A stretch of 64,000 bases of DNA from Akkermansia sp. (GTDB lineage Bacteria > Verrucomicrobiota > Verrucomicrobiia > Verrucomicrobiales > Akkermansiaceae): NCBI GenBank assembly GCA_017558555.1, contig JAFYUJ010000009.1, forward strand, positions 62,001 through 126,000, read 5' to 3'. The stretch's first letter is position 1. Each line of letters starts with the position of its first letter. The position numbers and the translations under genes were made by a program. The notes below the pieces were generated by a model. The model searched no databases. It saw only the letters and a list, made by a program, of their open reading frames with translations, and was not told the origin of the DNA. Shown piece by piece: positions 16,731 to 26,083 of the stretch.

Positions 16731-17590
16731 ACGAATTTTTACAATTTCTGGCAGAACCCATCGCGCAGCGCAGCCTGTGGGCCTGTGGAGTCATTGGATT
16801 CTCCAATGGTTTTGTAAGCGCGCTGGTGGTACTTCGCAAATCATCTTTGCAAATAGGCACCATATCCTGTGCCCTGTTGCCCGGCATCGCACTGGCCATC
16901 CTGCTGTTCGGTCTGGCGCAGCTGAGCATTCTGGCCGGAGCCGTCATTGCCGGGCTGTTGGTGGGGTTGGGGTCGCTTTTTCTCTCCCGCACCTCGCGCA
17001 TCGATCATGATGCGGCCCTTTCCATCCTGCATGCCACCGCTTTCGCCGTGGGCTACATCATTCTCATCCGCCTGGGCTTGCAGCAAAAGGTCGATGATTG
17101 GCTCTTCGGCAACATCATGAGCATGGGCAATACCGACTTATGGATTTCCTACGTCGTCAGCGCTATCGCCATTCTATCCATCACGGCCCTGAATCGCCCC
17201 CTGCTCATCTACCTTTTTGACCCACGAGCCGCTGCCACCATGGGCATCCCCACCCGCTTATTCAGCTACGGAATCTTCACCCTCATCATCCTGGTGCTGG
17301 TGTCCTCGTTGCAAGCGGTGGGCGCATTCCTGACACTTGGCTTGCTTGTGGCCCCAGCCGCCACCATGTACCTCCTCACCGATAAAGCCTCCGCGCTCTT
17401 TTGGGGAGGCGGACTCATCGGCGGACTCGGCTCCATCGCGGCCTTTTTCCTTTCCTACCCACTGGGCTGGCACCTGGGCGCCACCATCATCGTTGTGATG
17501 GGCTCCCTCTTCCTGCTCGCCTACGTCTTCTCACCTTCACACGGTCTCCTCTTCCGCCACAAGCTGCAAAACAGGAAAAACAAGGCATGA
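16727..17590 (+). CDS. Metal ABC transporter permease
   Basis: This 287-residue ABC-3 family permease (ZnuB/MntC-like) has about eight hydrophobic segments. The conserved region around LVSSLQAVGAFLTLGLLVAPAA, including the GxxL-x-A-P-A type motif, is typical. ATGA overlap with the ATPase gene. It forms the membrane channel of the importer encoded from 14623. Confidence 0.9.
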   Translation: MNEFLQFLAEPIAQRSLWACGVIGFSNGFVSALVVLRKSSLQIGTISCALLPGIALAILLFGLAQLSILAGAVIAGLLVGLGSLFLSRTSRIDHDAALSILHATAFAVGYIILIRLGLQQKVDDWLFGNIMSMGNTDLWISYVVSAIAILSITALNRPLLIYLFDPRAAATMGIPTRLFSYGIFTLIILVLVSSLQAVGAFLTLGLLVAPAATMYLLTDKASALFWGGGLIGGLGSIAAFFLSYPLGWHLGATIIVVMGSLFLLAYVFSPSHGLLFRHKLQNRKNKA

Positions 17591-17603
17591 TGCAGCTTTC
17601 TGC

Positions 17604-17633
17604 TTGCTCTACCATGCCACGGCGTGGTAGTAT
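17604..17633 (+). promoter_or_regulatory. Promoter of pseudopilin gene containing a palindrome
   Basis: TTGCTC (17604-17609), 18-bp spacer, TAGTAT (17628-17633), with the -10 ending 8 nt before the ATG at 17642. A 22-bp imperfect palindrome (17609-17630, half-sites CTACCAtGCC and GGCgTGGTAG) fills the spacer and touches the -10 box. This position suits a repressor operator. Confidence 0.5.
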
Positions 17634-17641
17634 ATGCGTGT

Positions 17642-18331
17642 ATGGACACCTCCTATATCTCTCACCGCAGCAAGGGTTTTACCCTGATTGAACTCATCGT
17701 CGTCATCGCCATTCTGGCAACACTTGCCAGTATTGCCTACCCCACCTACATGAGCTTCATGGACGACGCAAAGCGCACATCCTCGGCCAAAACGTGTGCC
17801 GATATCGTGGAAGCCGTTACCCGTTTCCGCCAGGACAACAACGGTTTGCTTCCCTACACGGTTGACGCCGTCAAGCCGGACAACAATGATCAGATTTTCC
17901 TTACCACGGCTGATGGAGAAGATGCCGACATGCTCAAGATTCTCACCAACCGTGAAGATGACGAAGACAACCGCGTGAATTCACTCAAGGAATACTACCT
18001 CAAATCCACTGAGGTAGAAGAGCCTGTGGATGGTCTCTACACCAACCCTGACAACGGAGAACTGGGGCTTTATGACCCCTGGGGCAAGCCCTACTACGTG
18101 GTACTCTGCGAAGAAGAAAGCGGCTGTCTGGATCCCTTTGCCAAGAAGAAGCGTCTTCGCAACAAACCCTGCATCGTCTACGGTCTCGGCCCGGATGGCA
18201 TGGGTGTAGCCAAGCGCGGCAAGAGCAGCAAAACAAAGAGTGGCAGCAAGGAAGAGGCTGAAATCGCCGCAGAGGAAGAGGCCGATGCCATTCTTGACAA
18301 CGTATACTCCTGGAAAAAGGTAAGCAAATAA
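17642..18331 (+). CDS. Type II secretion/type IV pilin-like prepilin
   Basis: This 229-residue protein has a class III prepilin leader: basic residues, then the peptidase site G-FTLIELIVVIAILATLA, with Glu at +5 and a hydrophobic helix. The central region is like GspG major pseudopilins (DPWGKPYYV, YGLGPDG). The C-terminus carries a Lys/Ser then Glu/Ala-rich insertion before the last residues. I chose the ATG at 17642 because the promoter lies just before it; the frame opens at a GTG at 17624. No other secretion genes are nearby. It abuts the DAHP synthase gene with no gap. Confidence 0.83.
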   Translation: MDTSYISHRSKGFTLIELIVVIAILATLASIAYPTYMSFMDDAKRTSSAKTCADIVEAVTRFRQDNNGLLPYTVDAVKPDNNDQIFLTTADGEDADMLKILTNREDDEDNRVNSLKEYYLKSTEVEEPVDGLYTNPDNGELGLYDPWGKPYYVVLCEEESGCLDPFAKKKRLRNKPCIVYGLGPDGMGVAKRGKSSKTKSGSKEEAEIAAEEEADAILDNVYSWKKVSK

Positions 18332-19402
18332 ATGAATCGATTCATCACAGATGACGTACGCATCACGGACATCCGTCCGCTGATATCTCCGGCTATTCTC
18401 ATGCAGGATTTTCCTGCAAGTGCAGAAGCTTCCAAGATGGTGTATGACACCCGCGAAGCTGTGCGCCGCATCCTGAAGAAAGAAGATGACCGACTGGCCG
18501 TGATGGTGGGGCCCTGCTCCATCCATGATACGGTAGCCGCCATCGACTACGCCGGAAGGCTGGCAGAAATACGCGAGAAATATGAGGAGGACCTCCTGCT
18601 CATCATGCGCGTATACTTTGAAAAGCCGCGTACCACTGTGGGCTGGAAAGGACTCATCAACGACCCATTCATGGATGAGTCCTACAACATCAACAGCGGC
18701 CTGCGCATTGCCCGAGGGCTGCTGCTGCGCCTTTCTGAAATGGGGGTTCCCGCCGCCACGGAGTTTCTTGATGTGATTACACCGCAGTACATCAGCGACC
18801 TGATTGTGTGGGGCGCTATCGGTGCCCGCACCACGGAAAGCCAGGTACATCGCGAGCTGGCCAGCGGTCTGAGTATGCCCATTGGTTTCAAGAACGGTAC
18901 GACCGGCTGCGTGCAAATTGCTGTGGATGGCATCGTCTCCTCCGCACATCCGCACTGCTTCCTTTCCGTCACCAAACAAGGTGTATCGGCCATCGTCTCC
19001 ACGTCCGGCAACGATAGCTGCCACGTCATCCTGCGCGGTTCCACACAGGGCACCAACTACAGCAACGAACACGTCAAGCAGGTATGGGAAGTACAGCAAA
19101 AGGCCAACATCAGCAACCGCATCATGATTGACTGCTCCCACGGCAACAGCCACAAACAATGGCAGGAGCAAGCCAACGTGGCGGCCGATATTGCCCAACA
19201 GCTTGCTGCGGGTGAAGACAACATCGGCGCTGTCATGATTGAGAGCAACATCAACTCAGGCAATCAGAAGTGCGTGCAGCCGCTTCAATACGGCGTCAGC
19301 ATCACGGATGCCTGCGTGGATTGGGAGGGAACTCTGAGCATCCTTGATACCTTGGCTGAAGGCGTGCGCGCCCGCCGCGCCGCAAAAATGGCTCAGGCGT
19401 AA
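18332..19402 (+). CDS. aroG: 3-deoxy-7-phosphoheptulonate synthase (class I)
   Basis: This 356-residue enzyme condenses phosphoenolpyruvate with erythrose 4-phosphate, the first step of the shikimate pathway. Family landmarks are MVGPCSIHD, RVYFEKPRTTVGWKG, GARTTESQVHRELASGL, GFKNGT and DCSHGNS. The length fits the AroF/G/H type with a feedback-binding N-terminus; which amino acid inhibits it cannot be told. It follows the pilin stop codon immediately and ends at a strong terminator. Confidence 0.95.
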   Translation: MNRFITDDVRITDIRPLISPAILMQDFPASAEASKMVYDTREAVRRILKKEDDRLAVMVGPCSIHDTVAAIDYAGRLAEIREKYEEDLLLIMRVYFEKPRTTVGWKGLINDPFMDESYNINSGLRIARGLLLRLSEMGVPAATEFLDVITPQYISDLIVWGAIGARTTESQVHRELASGLSMPIGFKNGTTGCVQIAVDGIVSSAHPHCFLSVTKQGVSAIVSTSGNDSCHVILRGSTQGTNYSNEHVKQVWEVQQKANISNRIMIDCSHGNSHKQWQEQANVAADIAQQLAAGEDNIGAVMIESNINSGNQKCVQPLQYGVSITDACVDWEGTLSILDTLAEGVRARRAAKMAQA

Positions 19403-19432
19403 TCTTTCAGGAAAGCTAACTATTCTCACGCG

Positions 19433-19470
19433 AAGCTCCCATCGTTCAAAGCGATGGGAGCTTTCTGTTG
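19433..19470 (+). terminator. Rho-independent terminator after aroG
   Basis: A 12-bp perfect stem (19433-19444 with 19452-19463) with a 7-nt loop is followed by a T-rich run (TTCTGTT). Confidence 0.8.
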
Positions 19471-19511
19471 CAAGAACTTACACAAAGGTATTACAAAGCA
19501 ACATTTATCTA

Positions 19512-19541
19512 TTGACAAGAGAGGGCGCTCTTCTCTATAAT
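19512..19541 (+). promoter_or_regulatory. Strong sigma70-type promoter of MBOAT operon
   Basis: Consensus TTGACA (19512-19517), 18-bp spacer, consensus TATAAT (19536-19541). The -10 ends 20 nt before the ATG at 19562. Confidence 0.8.
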
Positions 19542-19561
19542 TTGCGCGCCCGTACGCGTAC

Positions 19562-21004
19562 ATGAACTTCGTCACTCTCAGTTTTGTCCTCTTCTTCTTG
19601 CCCGTGTTGTGTTTGGGCTGGAGCATCAGGCGGTTCAGCGGGCTGTACAAGTGGTTTCTGATAGCCGCAGGGCTGGTTTTCTATGGCTGTGCGGGGCCCA
19701 CCTATCTTTCTTTGCTTCTGGGCATAGCGGTTCTGAACTGGGGCACCGCGGCGATGATGCCCAGGATACCCAAAAAAGCCGGTCGCACGTTCTTCATATC
19801 GCTCAATGTCATCCTGCACATACTGATTCTCACGTACTTCAAGTATTATGAGTTTCTGGTACTCAATCTCATATCATTTGCAGACATCGTGGGGTGGGAT
19901 TTCAGCTGTTTATTCTCAGATGCTTTGGCCGACATTGTTCTGCCGGTAGGCTTATCGTTCTACACTTTCCAAGGTCTCTCATACAGTATTGATCACTACC
20001 GCAACCCGGAGCTTGAGCCCCGCAGCTTCATGGATGTGCTGGCCTACGTTTCATTCTTCCCCACCATCCTTTCCGGCCCAATCCTGAGAGAAAACGATTT
20101 CTTCCCACAGCTGCAAAACAATCGCACAGCTGATGCATCGGATTTCACCGAGGGTATGGCCTACATCATCAGCGGTCTGTTCAAGAAAGTCGTGCTGGCC
20201 TCCTATCTTTCCGAACATCTTGTCGATGGAGTCTTTACAACCCCTCAGGATTACACTTCGCTGGCCACCCTCGTGGGTGTGTATGCATACACCATTCAGA
20301 TATTCTGTGATTTCTCCGGTTATACGGATTTGGCCATTGGTGTGGCGCGTCTCATGGGATTCCGCTTGCCGCCGAACTTCAAATCTCCATACAAGGCATT
20401 GGACTTGCAAGAGTTCTGGCACCGCTGGCACATTACCTTATCCACATGGCTGCGAGACTATCTCTACATTCCCATGGGGGGCAGTCGCCGCGGTAATCGG
20501 TATTTCAACCTGTTCATGACAATGCTCATTGGCGGCATGTGGCATGGCAGTGGCCTTACCTTCCTCATCTGGGGCGCGCTGCATGGTATGGGCCTTGCTG
20601 TAGTGCATGGATTCAAATATGTGATGAAACTCATCGTGGGTCAGGCTCGCGTTCCCGCCATCATCAGCCTGCCGGCCAAGGGGCTTTCCTGGGTTCTCAC
20701 CATCCATTTTGTAGCATTTTTGTGGATTTTCTTCCGAGCTGAAAGCTGGGAGAGCGCCGTGCAAGTCATTGAGCGTATATGCGCACTGGATACAGAGGGC
20801 AATGGGTTTACCCTCATGATTATCATCGCCATAGCATGCGGTTTGGTCATCCAGTGGATTGGGCCGGCTCTTTTCCGCGTGTTCACCGGGATTCAGGCCC
20901 GTTTGCCCTGGGTGCTGCAAGCCGTTGTCGTTGCCCTGCTGTGTGGTCTCATCATGAACATGGGGCCGGATGGAACCTTGCCTTTCATATACTTTAACTT
21001 CTGA
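19562..21004 (+). CDS. MBOAT-family O-acyltransferase (AlgI-like)
   Basis: This 480-residue polytopic membrane protein is of the AlgI/DltB type, which moves acyl groups across the membrane for O-acetylation of exported polysaccharide. The family signature DFSGYTDLAIG is followed by the catalytic-type histidines H328 (GGMWHG) and H341 (GALHGMG). It heads a three-gene unit with two SGNH-hydrolase-like proteins, the usual partners that pass the acyl group to the polymer (AlgJ/AlgX or PatB roles). The target glycan is unknown. Confidence 0.9.
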   Translation: MNFVTLSFVLFFLPVLCLGWSIRRFSGLYKWFLIAAGLVFYGCAGPTYLSLLLGIAVLNWGTAAMMPRIPKKAGRTFFISLNVILHILILTYFKYYEFLVLNLISFADIVGWDFSCLFSDALADIVLPVGLSFYTFQGLSYSIDHYRNPELEPRSFMDVLAYVSFFPTILSGPILRENDFFPQLQNNRTADASDFTEGMAYIISGLFKKVVLASYLSEHLVDGVFTTPQDYTSLATLVGVYAYTIQIFCDFSGYTDLAIGVARLMGFRLPPNFKSPYKALDLQEFWHRWHITLSTWLRDYLYIPMGGSRRGNRYFNLFMTMLIGGMWHGSGLTFLIWGALHGMGLAVVHGFKYVMKLIVGQARVPAIISLPAKGLSWVLTIHFVAFLWIFFRAESWESAVQVIERICALDTEGNGFTLMIIIAIACGLVIQWIGPALFRVFTGIQARLPWVLQAVVVALLCGLIMNMGPDGTLPFIYFNF

Positions 21005-21014
21005 TACCGAGCAC

Positions 21015-22457
21015 ATGAAACCGCAGTTGCCGCAAGCATTGAGCCTTTGCCTCGCCACCTTGGTGGCAGGCGGCGCCTATGTGCTGCAAAATGCGGAGCA
21101 TTATGCCGCTAAACTGAAGGATGAGGGCTTTCCCTACGCTGATGTGGGCGCTCACTGGCTGACCATCGCTGCGGAGTACACAGGCTTTACCGAATTCAAC
21201 CAGGCCCAACGCAGCTGGCTGGATAAGTGGATTGCCCTGGGGGGTGGCATAGAGGAGGCCGATACTGAACCGGAAGAGGAAGACGATACAGACTCGCAGC
21301 CCGCTCCGCAGCCGGCCCCAGAGCCTGCCCCTGCACCGGCAGAGCAAAAGGAAGAACCGCTCCCCACCCCGGAAGAGGACACAGACCCGCAGCCCACCAC
21401 AGAGCAACCGACACCGCAGCCCGACATCCCCCCCCTGTTGGATACAACTTTTTATCCGCTGGATTCCGATTCCACACCGCAACAGGAGACGGAAGCAACA
21501 CCGCAGGAAAAACCCACCATCACACCGGATACAGCCGGGCAATCGGAGCCTATCCCCACCCCTGCTCCCGATGTGAATGATGTGAGTGAGCCCTCTCCCG
21601 CCCCCGCTACAGAGCCGGAGCCCACCACAGAACAAACACTCGACACGCCCATTGAACCTGAAATTCAGGTACCGATGCCCGAGCAGCAGCCTATGGCCAC
21701 CACACCGGCCCCCCCTGTGCGCTGCAAAATCATGATGATGGGTGATTCCATGATGGAAGACCTGGGGCCCCGCACCCACCGCCGCCTGCGCCAACGCAAG
21801 GGTCTCAACTTCATTCTCTCTGCCAAGTATTCCACAGGTCTTTGCCGCCCCGATTTCTTCGACTGGCCCGCCCACATGCGCGAAGCCATTGCAGAGCACA
21901 AGCCCAACATTCTTGTGGTCTTCATCGGCGCGAATGATGGGCAGCCCATCAAGCACAACGGCACATTCACCCCCACAGGCGGGCAGACCTGGCGCGACTG
22001 CTATGGGACCAAAATGCAGGAAATCGTGGATATTGCACACGCACACGGCACAAAGGTCATCTGGGTAGGGTTGCCGGGCATCGGCGGCCGATACAGTAAG
22101 TTGCTGGCCGAAACCAGCGTGGCACAGCAGGAATTCTGCACGCGCACGGGCATTCCCTTCATCGATACACGCCCCACCCTGTCGGACGAAAATGGGGAGT
22201 TCCAAGCATTCCGCAAGGATAAAAACGGTAAGATTGTGCGCCTGCGCCGTCCGGATAAGACCCACCTCACCCCTGAAGGCAATAATCTCCTTATCGACCA
22301 ACTGATGCCCGAGCTGGAAAAACACCTGCACGCATTCAGCGCAGAGCACCCTGAGTTGTGTCTCAGCGAAGAGGAAGCCCGGAAAATGGGTCCCGCCACA
22401 CTCTCCGTGACGGTCAAATACGTACCATCCGCCAGAAAGAGAAGGAAGAAAAAATGA
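21015..22457 (+). CDS. SGNH hydrolase-like protein with long Pro/Glu/Thr-rich linker
   Basis: This 480-residue protein has an N-terminal hydrophobic signal-anchor (about residues 5-22). A very Pro/Glu/Thr-rich region follows at about 78-235, probably an extended periplasmic spacer. The C-terminal SGNH/GDSL domain has S245 in MGDSMMED, the GAND block and D414-x-x-H417. The ATG at 21015 is 10 bp after the MBOAT gene. Its likely role is the acetyl-transfer or esterase partner of the MBOAT protein (inference). The linker could reach across the cell wall. Confidence 0.82.
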   Translation: MKPQLPQALSLCLATLVAGGAYVLQNAEHYAAKLKDEGFPYADVGAHWLTIAAEYTGFTEFNQAQRSWLDKWIALGGGIEEADTEPEEEDDTDSQPAPQPAPEPAPAPAEQKEEPLPTPEEDTDPQPTTEQPTPQPDIPPLLDTTFYPLDSDSTPQQETEATPQEKPTITPDTAGQSEPIPTPAPDVNDVSEPSPAPATEPEPTTEQTLDTPIEPEIQVPMPEQQPMATTPAPPVRCKIMMMGDSMMEDLGPRTHRRLRQRKGLNFILSAKYSTGLCRPDFFDWPAHMREAIAEHKPNILVVFIGANDGQPIKHNGTFTPTGGQTWRDCYGTKMQEIVDIAHAHGTKVIWVGLPGIGGRYSKLLAETSVAQQEFCTRTGIPFIDTRPTLSDENGEFQAFRKDKNGKIVRLRRPDKTHLTPEGNNLLIDQLMPELEKHLHAFSAEHPELCLSEEEARKMGPATLSVTVKYVPSARKRRKKK

Positions 22458-23302
22458 ACATCATCCGCACAACTCTGATGGGTCTTGCGCTCCTGGGTTC
22501 ATTCGCAGTGGCACAGCAACCGGCTGCACCCCTTACCCGCACATTGGTGAGAGAGGGCGAGGGCACCGTGCCCCAGCCCACCCGCATCCTGCTCACAGGC
22601 GACTCGCTCATGGAAGGGCTGGGGCCCCAAATGCAACGCGCGCTGGATGGCTACGCCAACCTCACTTTCATCCCCATCGGCAAAAAATCCACAGGGCTGA
22701 GCCGCCCGGATTTTTACAACTGGCCCAAGGTACTGGAAGAAAACATGGCGAAACACAAGCCACACATTGTGGTGATGTGGGTCGGCACCAACGACCCGCA
22801 GAACATCTACGGCATGAAAGGCTTGGGCGAGCCCCTTTCCATCGCGTGGCAAAAGGCCTATCACAACAAGTTGATTGAAATCTTCCGCATCGTGCGCAAA
22901 CACAACGCCACCCTCATCATGATGGGGCCGCCTGTCATGGATGAACAGCCCCTGAATGGCCAGCTCCAGGACATCACCCGCCTCATGTCGTGGACCTGCA
23001 AGCACAACAACGTCTATTTCCTGAACACGCGCCCCATCCTGGCAGATGCCAAAGGCCGGTACCTGCACCGCGCAACCCTTGCCAACGGCAAAACGGCGGA
23101 TATACGCACACGCGACCACGTACACATTACCGCAGATGGCAACATCCTGGTCATGGATAAGCTCCTGCCCTATCTTTCGGCCACTCTGCCCGGGCAAAAA
23201 TTGCAGCAGCGCCGCACAACATCCACCCACCGTCGTACCAACAGCGGCGTGAGGGGTATCCGAGGCTCATCCACACCACATAGTCCTCGCGCGTTCCGCT
23301 GA
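22454..23302 (+). CDS. Exported SGNH hydrolase-like protein
   Basis: This 282-residue protein has a signal peptide (residues 1-19, ending FAVAQQ). The SGNH domain has S51 in [16 protein letters not shown], and the D221-x-x-H224 dyad. It is paralogous to the C-terminal domain of the preceding protein (shared STGL-RPDF and DSLMEGLGP blocks) but lacks the linker. The C-terminus is a basic Arg/Ser/Thr tail. ATGA overlap with the upstream gene shows translational coupling. Confidence 0.83.
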   Translation: MNIIRTTLMGLALLGSFAVAQQPAAPLTRTLVREGEGTVPQPTRILLTGDSLMEGLGPQMQRALDGYANLTFIPIGKKSTGLSRPDFYNWPKVLEENMAKHKPHIVVMWVGTNDPQNIYGMKGLGEPLSIAWQKAYHNKLIEIFRIVRKHNATLIMMGPPVMDEQPLNGQLQDITRLMSWTCKHNNVYFLNTRPILADAKGRYLHRATLANGKTADIRTRDHVHITADGNILVMDKLLPYLSATLPGQKLQQRRTTSTHRRTNSGVRGIRGSSTPHSPRAFR

Positions 23303-23311
23303 AGTTCGGCA

Positions 23312-23343
23312 TTGACAACATGCAAAAACTGTGGCAGCATACA
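23312..23343 (+). promoter_or_regulatory. Possible promoter of fucU
   Basis: Consensus TTGACA (23312-23317) is followed by CATACA (23338-23343), which ends 6 nt before the ATG at 23350. The spacer of 20 bp is longer than ideal, so this is tentative. Confidence 0.35.
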
Positions 23344-23349
23344 CCTGCT

Positions 23350-23769
23350 ATGTTGAAAGGCATTTCCCCCGTTATTTCTCCGTCCCTGCTCAAAATCATG
23401 GCTGAAATGGGCCATGGTGATGAGATTGTGCTTTCCGATGCTCACTTCCCCGGCCACACCTTCAACTCCACAGTGGTGAGAGCTGATGGTATCGGGGTAG
23501 ATGCTTTGCTTGCCGGCATGATTCCGCTCTTTGAGCTGGACAGCTATGCCACCCCCGTCATCATGATGGAAGCCGTACCTAGCGATACGCTCGACCCTGC
23601 CGTGGAAGAAAAATACCGCAAGGCCATGGGCTACACCGGCGAAATTGAGCGCATGGAGCGCTATGCATTCTATGAGCGCGCCAAGCAGGCCTATGCCGTG
23701 GTAGTGAGCGGAGAAACCGCAAAATACGGCAACATCATCCTCAAGAAGGGTGTCACACCCATTGCTTGA
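23350..23769 (+). CDS. fucU: L-fucose mutarotase
   Basis: This 139-residue RbsD/FucU-family protein interconverts alpha- and beta-L-fucose. The N-terminus ([20 protein letters not shown]) and [16 protein letters not shown] match FucU closely, and the length matches the 140-residue E. coli protein. I chose the ATG at 23350 for that reason. No fucose isomerase or kinase is nearby. Fucose use would fit a mucin- or glycan-degrading lifestyle (inference). Confidence 0.9.
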   Translation: MLKGISPVISPSLLKIMAEMGHGDEIVLSDAHFPGHTFNSTVVRADGIGVDALLAGMIPLFELDSYATPVIMMEAVPSDTLDPAVEEKYRKAMGYTGEIERMERYAFYERAKQAYAVVVSGETAKYGNIILKKGVTPIA

Positions 23770-23777
23770 TAAGCAAC

Positions 23778-24227
23778 ATGTTCCGCATTTGCAAAAGCAT
23801 TGAACTGGAGAGCGGGCACCTGCTCTCCAAACACCCCGGCAGCTGCCAGTTCCCGCATGGTCATACCCGCAGCGTGGAACTGGTCTTCTGCGCCGAAACG
23901 CTGGACGCACAAGACATGGTGCTGGATTTCAAAGCCATCAAAGAAATGATGGAAGACTTCCTGCAACAATTCGACCACTCCCTGTGCATGAACACCGAGG
24001 ATCCTCATTTCGAAAAGTTCCGCGCCATCTATGGCGACCGCATCATTCCCTTTGAAAAGCAGGATCCCACGAGCGAGGCCATGGCCTACGCAGTATATCA
24101 GCACGCAGCTGAAGCCTTGCGGAAAGCAGCACAAGGAGGATGCACCTACCCGGTGCGCGACTGCGTGCGACTGGAACGTGTGCGCGTGTGGGAAACCAGC
24201 TCCTCCTGGGCAGAATACCAGGGCTAA
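23778..24227 (+). CDS. queD: QueD-like 6-carboxytetrahydropterin synthase
   Basis: This 149-residue member of the 6-pyruvoyltetrahydropterin synthase family probably acts in queuosine/7-deazaguanine synthesis. Zinc ligands are H14, H27 and H29 (QFPHGH), with C23 as the catalytic cysteine. The Glu near the C-terminus in VWETSSSWAEY is also conserved. It starts 8 bp after fucU. No other queuosine genes are in the window. Confidence 0.83.
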   Translation: MFRICKSIELESGHLLSKHPGSCQFPHGHTRSVELVFCAETLDAQDMVLDFKAIKEMMEDFLQQFDHSLCMNTEDPHFEKFRAIYGDRIIPFEKQDPTSEAMAYAVYQHAAEALRKAAQGGCTYPVRDCVRLERVRVWETSSSWAEYQG

Positions 24228-24233
24228 ACCGCC

Positions 24234-24881
24234 ATGGAACAGTACTGGCTCAGAAAAGAGGGGAACCAAGACCTCCTCCTCTACATGCTGGGATGGGCTG
24301 CCACCCCCAACGCCATCAACCACATCTGCCCCGAAGGCTACGATGTGTTGGCTGTGTGCAACTACACCCGCCTTACCCCTCTTTCTGAAGCCGAGCTGGG
24401 CAGCTACCACCGTATCTACCTCTTTGCGTGGTCTTTCGGCATCTGGGTGGCAGAGCAAACATGCCGCGAGCTACCGCTCCACAAAGCCATTGCCCTGAAT
24501 GGTACACCCTACCCTGTTGATGCCCGATACGGCATGCGCCTTCGTGTTGTACTGCGCACCATGCGCAATCTGGCGCACAACGGTGGCATCAACACCGCAG
24601 CTGAACAACAGGATGATTCCCGCTATATGCCTACCGGGCCTTTCCCGGACCGCGACCCGATGGATAAAATTGTCGAGCTGGAAAATCTGGCTGCATGGAG
24701 CAAAGAACAGCCCGGCATCGGACTTCATTGGGATAAAGCCTACATTGCCGATAAGGATGAAATCTTTCCCCCGGCTAACATGTGGGCATATTGGGAACCC
24801 ATGGGGCTGGGCACAAGCTTCTCAAGCTACCACTACCCCTTTGCGCAGCCGGATATCGTCCTCAACGAGCTGAAGGACTAA
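24234..24881 (+). CDS. bioG: BioG-like pimeloyl-ACP methyl ester esterase (DUF452)
   Basis: This 215-residue alpha/beta-hydrolase-like protein is of the DUF452/BioG type, which frees pimeloyl-ACP from its methyl ester in biotin synthesis. The nucleophile is probably S67 in FAWSFGIWVA, a BioG-style elbow. An NGTPYPVD segment follows, and LHWDKAYIADKDEIFPP near the C-terminus resembles the family. The usual partner BioC is not adjacent, so the assignment rests on sequence style alone. It starts 6 bp after queD. Confidence 0.68.
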   Translation: MEQYWLRKEGNQDLLLYMLGWAATPNAINHICPEGYDVLAVCNYTRLTPLSEAELGSYHRIYLFAWSFGIWVAEQTCRELPLHKAIALNGTPYPVDARYGMRLRVVLRTMRNLAHNGGINTAAEQQDDSRYMPTGPFPDRDPMDKIVELENLAAWSKEQPGIGLHWDKAYIADKDEIFPPANMWAYWEPMGLGTSFSSYHYPFAQPDIVLNELKD

Positions 24882-24894
24882 GCTCCGTAGTTCA

Positions 24895-25968
24895 TCAACG
24901 GAATTGGCAGTATAAAACACCGGGCGCACCGTCATCCACCTGCAAGCTCTTCACCAGGTTCATTCGCATCTTGTTCTGAGTGCGCTCCAAAAGTTCCTTG
25001 CTATCAACTCGCGCAGAATCCGCCTCTTTCACATAGGCTGATATATTCTGATTACCTGCGGCGGCATGTCCCGGGCAATAGCGGAGAAATTCCTCCATGG
25101 TGTTGAATCTCAACCCGTGTGTGGTCGGATAATACACTGAATTCGATGTAGCCGCAGGGTATTCTGCACGATTCCAGCGGTGATTTCGCCCTATTTGAGC
25201 ATCCGTCATCCCGAAGTAGTGGCGCATCGTACGTCCTGCTTCATCGGGCACAGGGTCATCGTATGTGCAATCAACATGGGTCCACACTCCATCCAGGCGC
25301 ACCAAGTTCCAGGAATGAGACATATTATCACTGCTGGAACCAACTACAATGCGATTTTCAATCCCCGCCATGGAAAGCATCATGTGATACAAACGTGTAT
25401 AGCCATCACACACAGAACGGTGGGTGTTGATTAAATCTACTGTCACTGTGGCGTGGTCCCAGGTCTTCATATTTACATCATAAAGACTGGTGGTCAAAAT
25501 GTAATCATGCATAGCAAGCGCTTGAGCGTATTGGCTTGCATGTTGCCGCATGATACCATTCACTACCCCCTGAATCTTATGCAGCGCGTTTCGTTGAGAC
25601 GCCGTAAGCTGAGACTCCGGCAAGTACCCCTTGTGAGCGGCCAGCAGCAAAGTATCATCCACATAGGTCAGCTCAAGTGTCACAACGTGACCAAGCGCCA
25701 TGCTTTTCACCTTGGTAATCATCGAATGTTTTGCACAATCCTGAGAAAGCTTTTGCGCCGTCTGCTGGCTGTTGCTGCTCATGCGCAGCATAAGTGGCGT
25801 CTTCCCCTCCTGCATCTTGGACAAGACATATCGCAAGGCGGATGAATAATCAGAAAAAACAGGCATCCCTTCCTGAGCTGCAGCCACTACACCTACCGGT
25901 GGCGTAGACGAACAACATACTGTCCCATACAGCCCCAACAATCCAGCCGTTAGCATCAACAATCTCAT
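24895..25968 (-). CDS. Exported transglutaminase-like protein
   Basis: This 357-residue protein has an N-terminal signal peptide (residues 1-18, with cysteines at 18-19 that do not form a clean lipobox). Its transglutaminase-like core has an apparent catalytic triad: C187 (SVCDGYT), H218 (SHSWN) and D233 (HVDCTYDD). Such domains often act as peptidases or cross-linkers on wall or surface proteins; the substrate is unknown. It converges on bioG with a 13-bp gap and has its own promoter. Confidence 0.83.
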   Translation of the reverse strand: MRLLMLTAGLLGLYGTVCCSSTPPVGVVAAAQEGMPVFSDYSSALRYVLSKMQEGKTPLMLRMSSNSQQTAQKLSQDCAKHSMITKVKSMALGHVVTLELTYVDDTLLLAAHKGYLPESQLTASQRNALHKIQGVVNGIMRQHASQYAQALAMHDYILTTSLYDVNMKTWDHATVTVDLINTHRSVCDGYTRLYHMMLSMAGIENRIVVGSSSDNMSHSWNLVRLDGVWTHVDCTYDDPVPDEAGRTMRHYFGMTDAQIGRNHRWNRAEYPAATSNSVYYPTTHGLRFNTMEEFLRYCPGHAAAGNQNISAYVKEADSARVDSKELLERTQNKMRMNLVKSLQVDDGAPGVLYCQFR

Positions 25969-25974
25969 GCCATC

Positions 25975-26003
25975 ATCCTAGCGGATTCATCGCCCAATGT
26001 AAA
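25975..26003 (-). promoter_or_regulatory. Sigma70-type promoter of transglutaminase-like gene
   Basis: Minus strand: TTTACA (25998-26003), 17-bp spacer, TAGGAT (25975-25980), ending 6 nt before the ATG at 25968. Confidence 0.5.
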
Positions 26004-26083
26004 GAAAAACACGACATGACTCACTACCGTACCAGGTAAACACTGATTTTTGCAATTTTCGATTCATCTCCTTCATTTCTTGC

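Noticed and set aside
21240-21720. Pro/Glu/Thr-rich stretch as tandem DNA repeat
   Set aside because: The DNA is low in complexity but has no regular repeat unit. It reads as a protein linker and not as a satellite.
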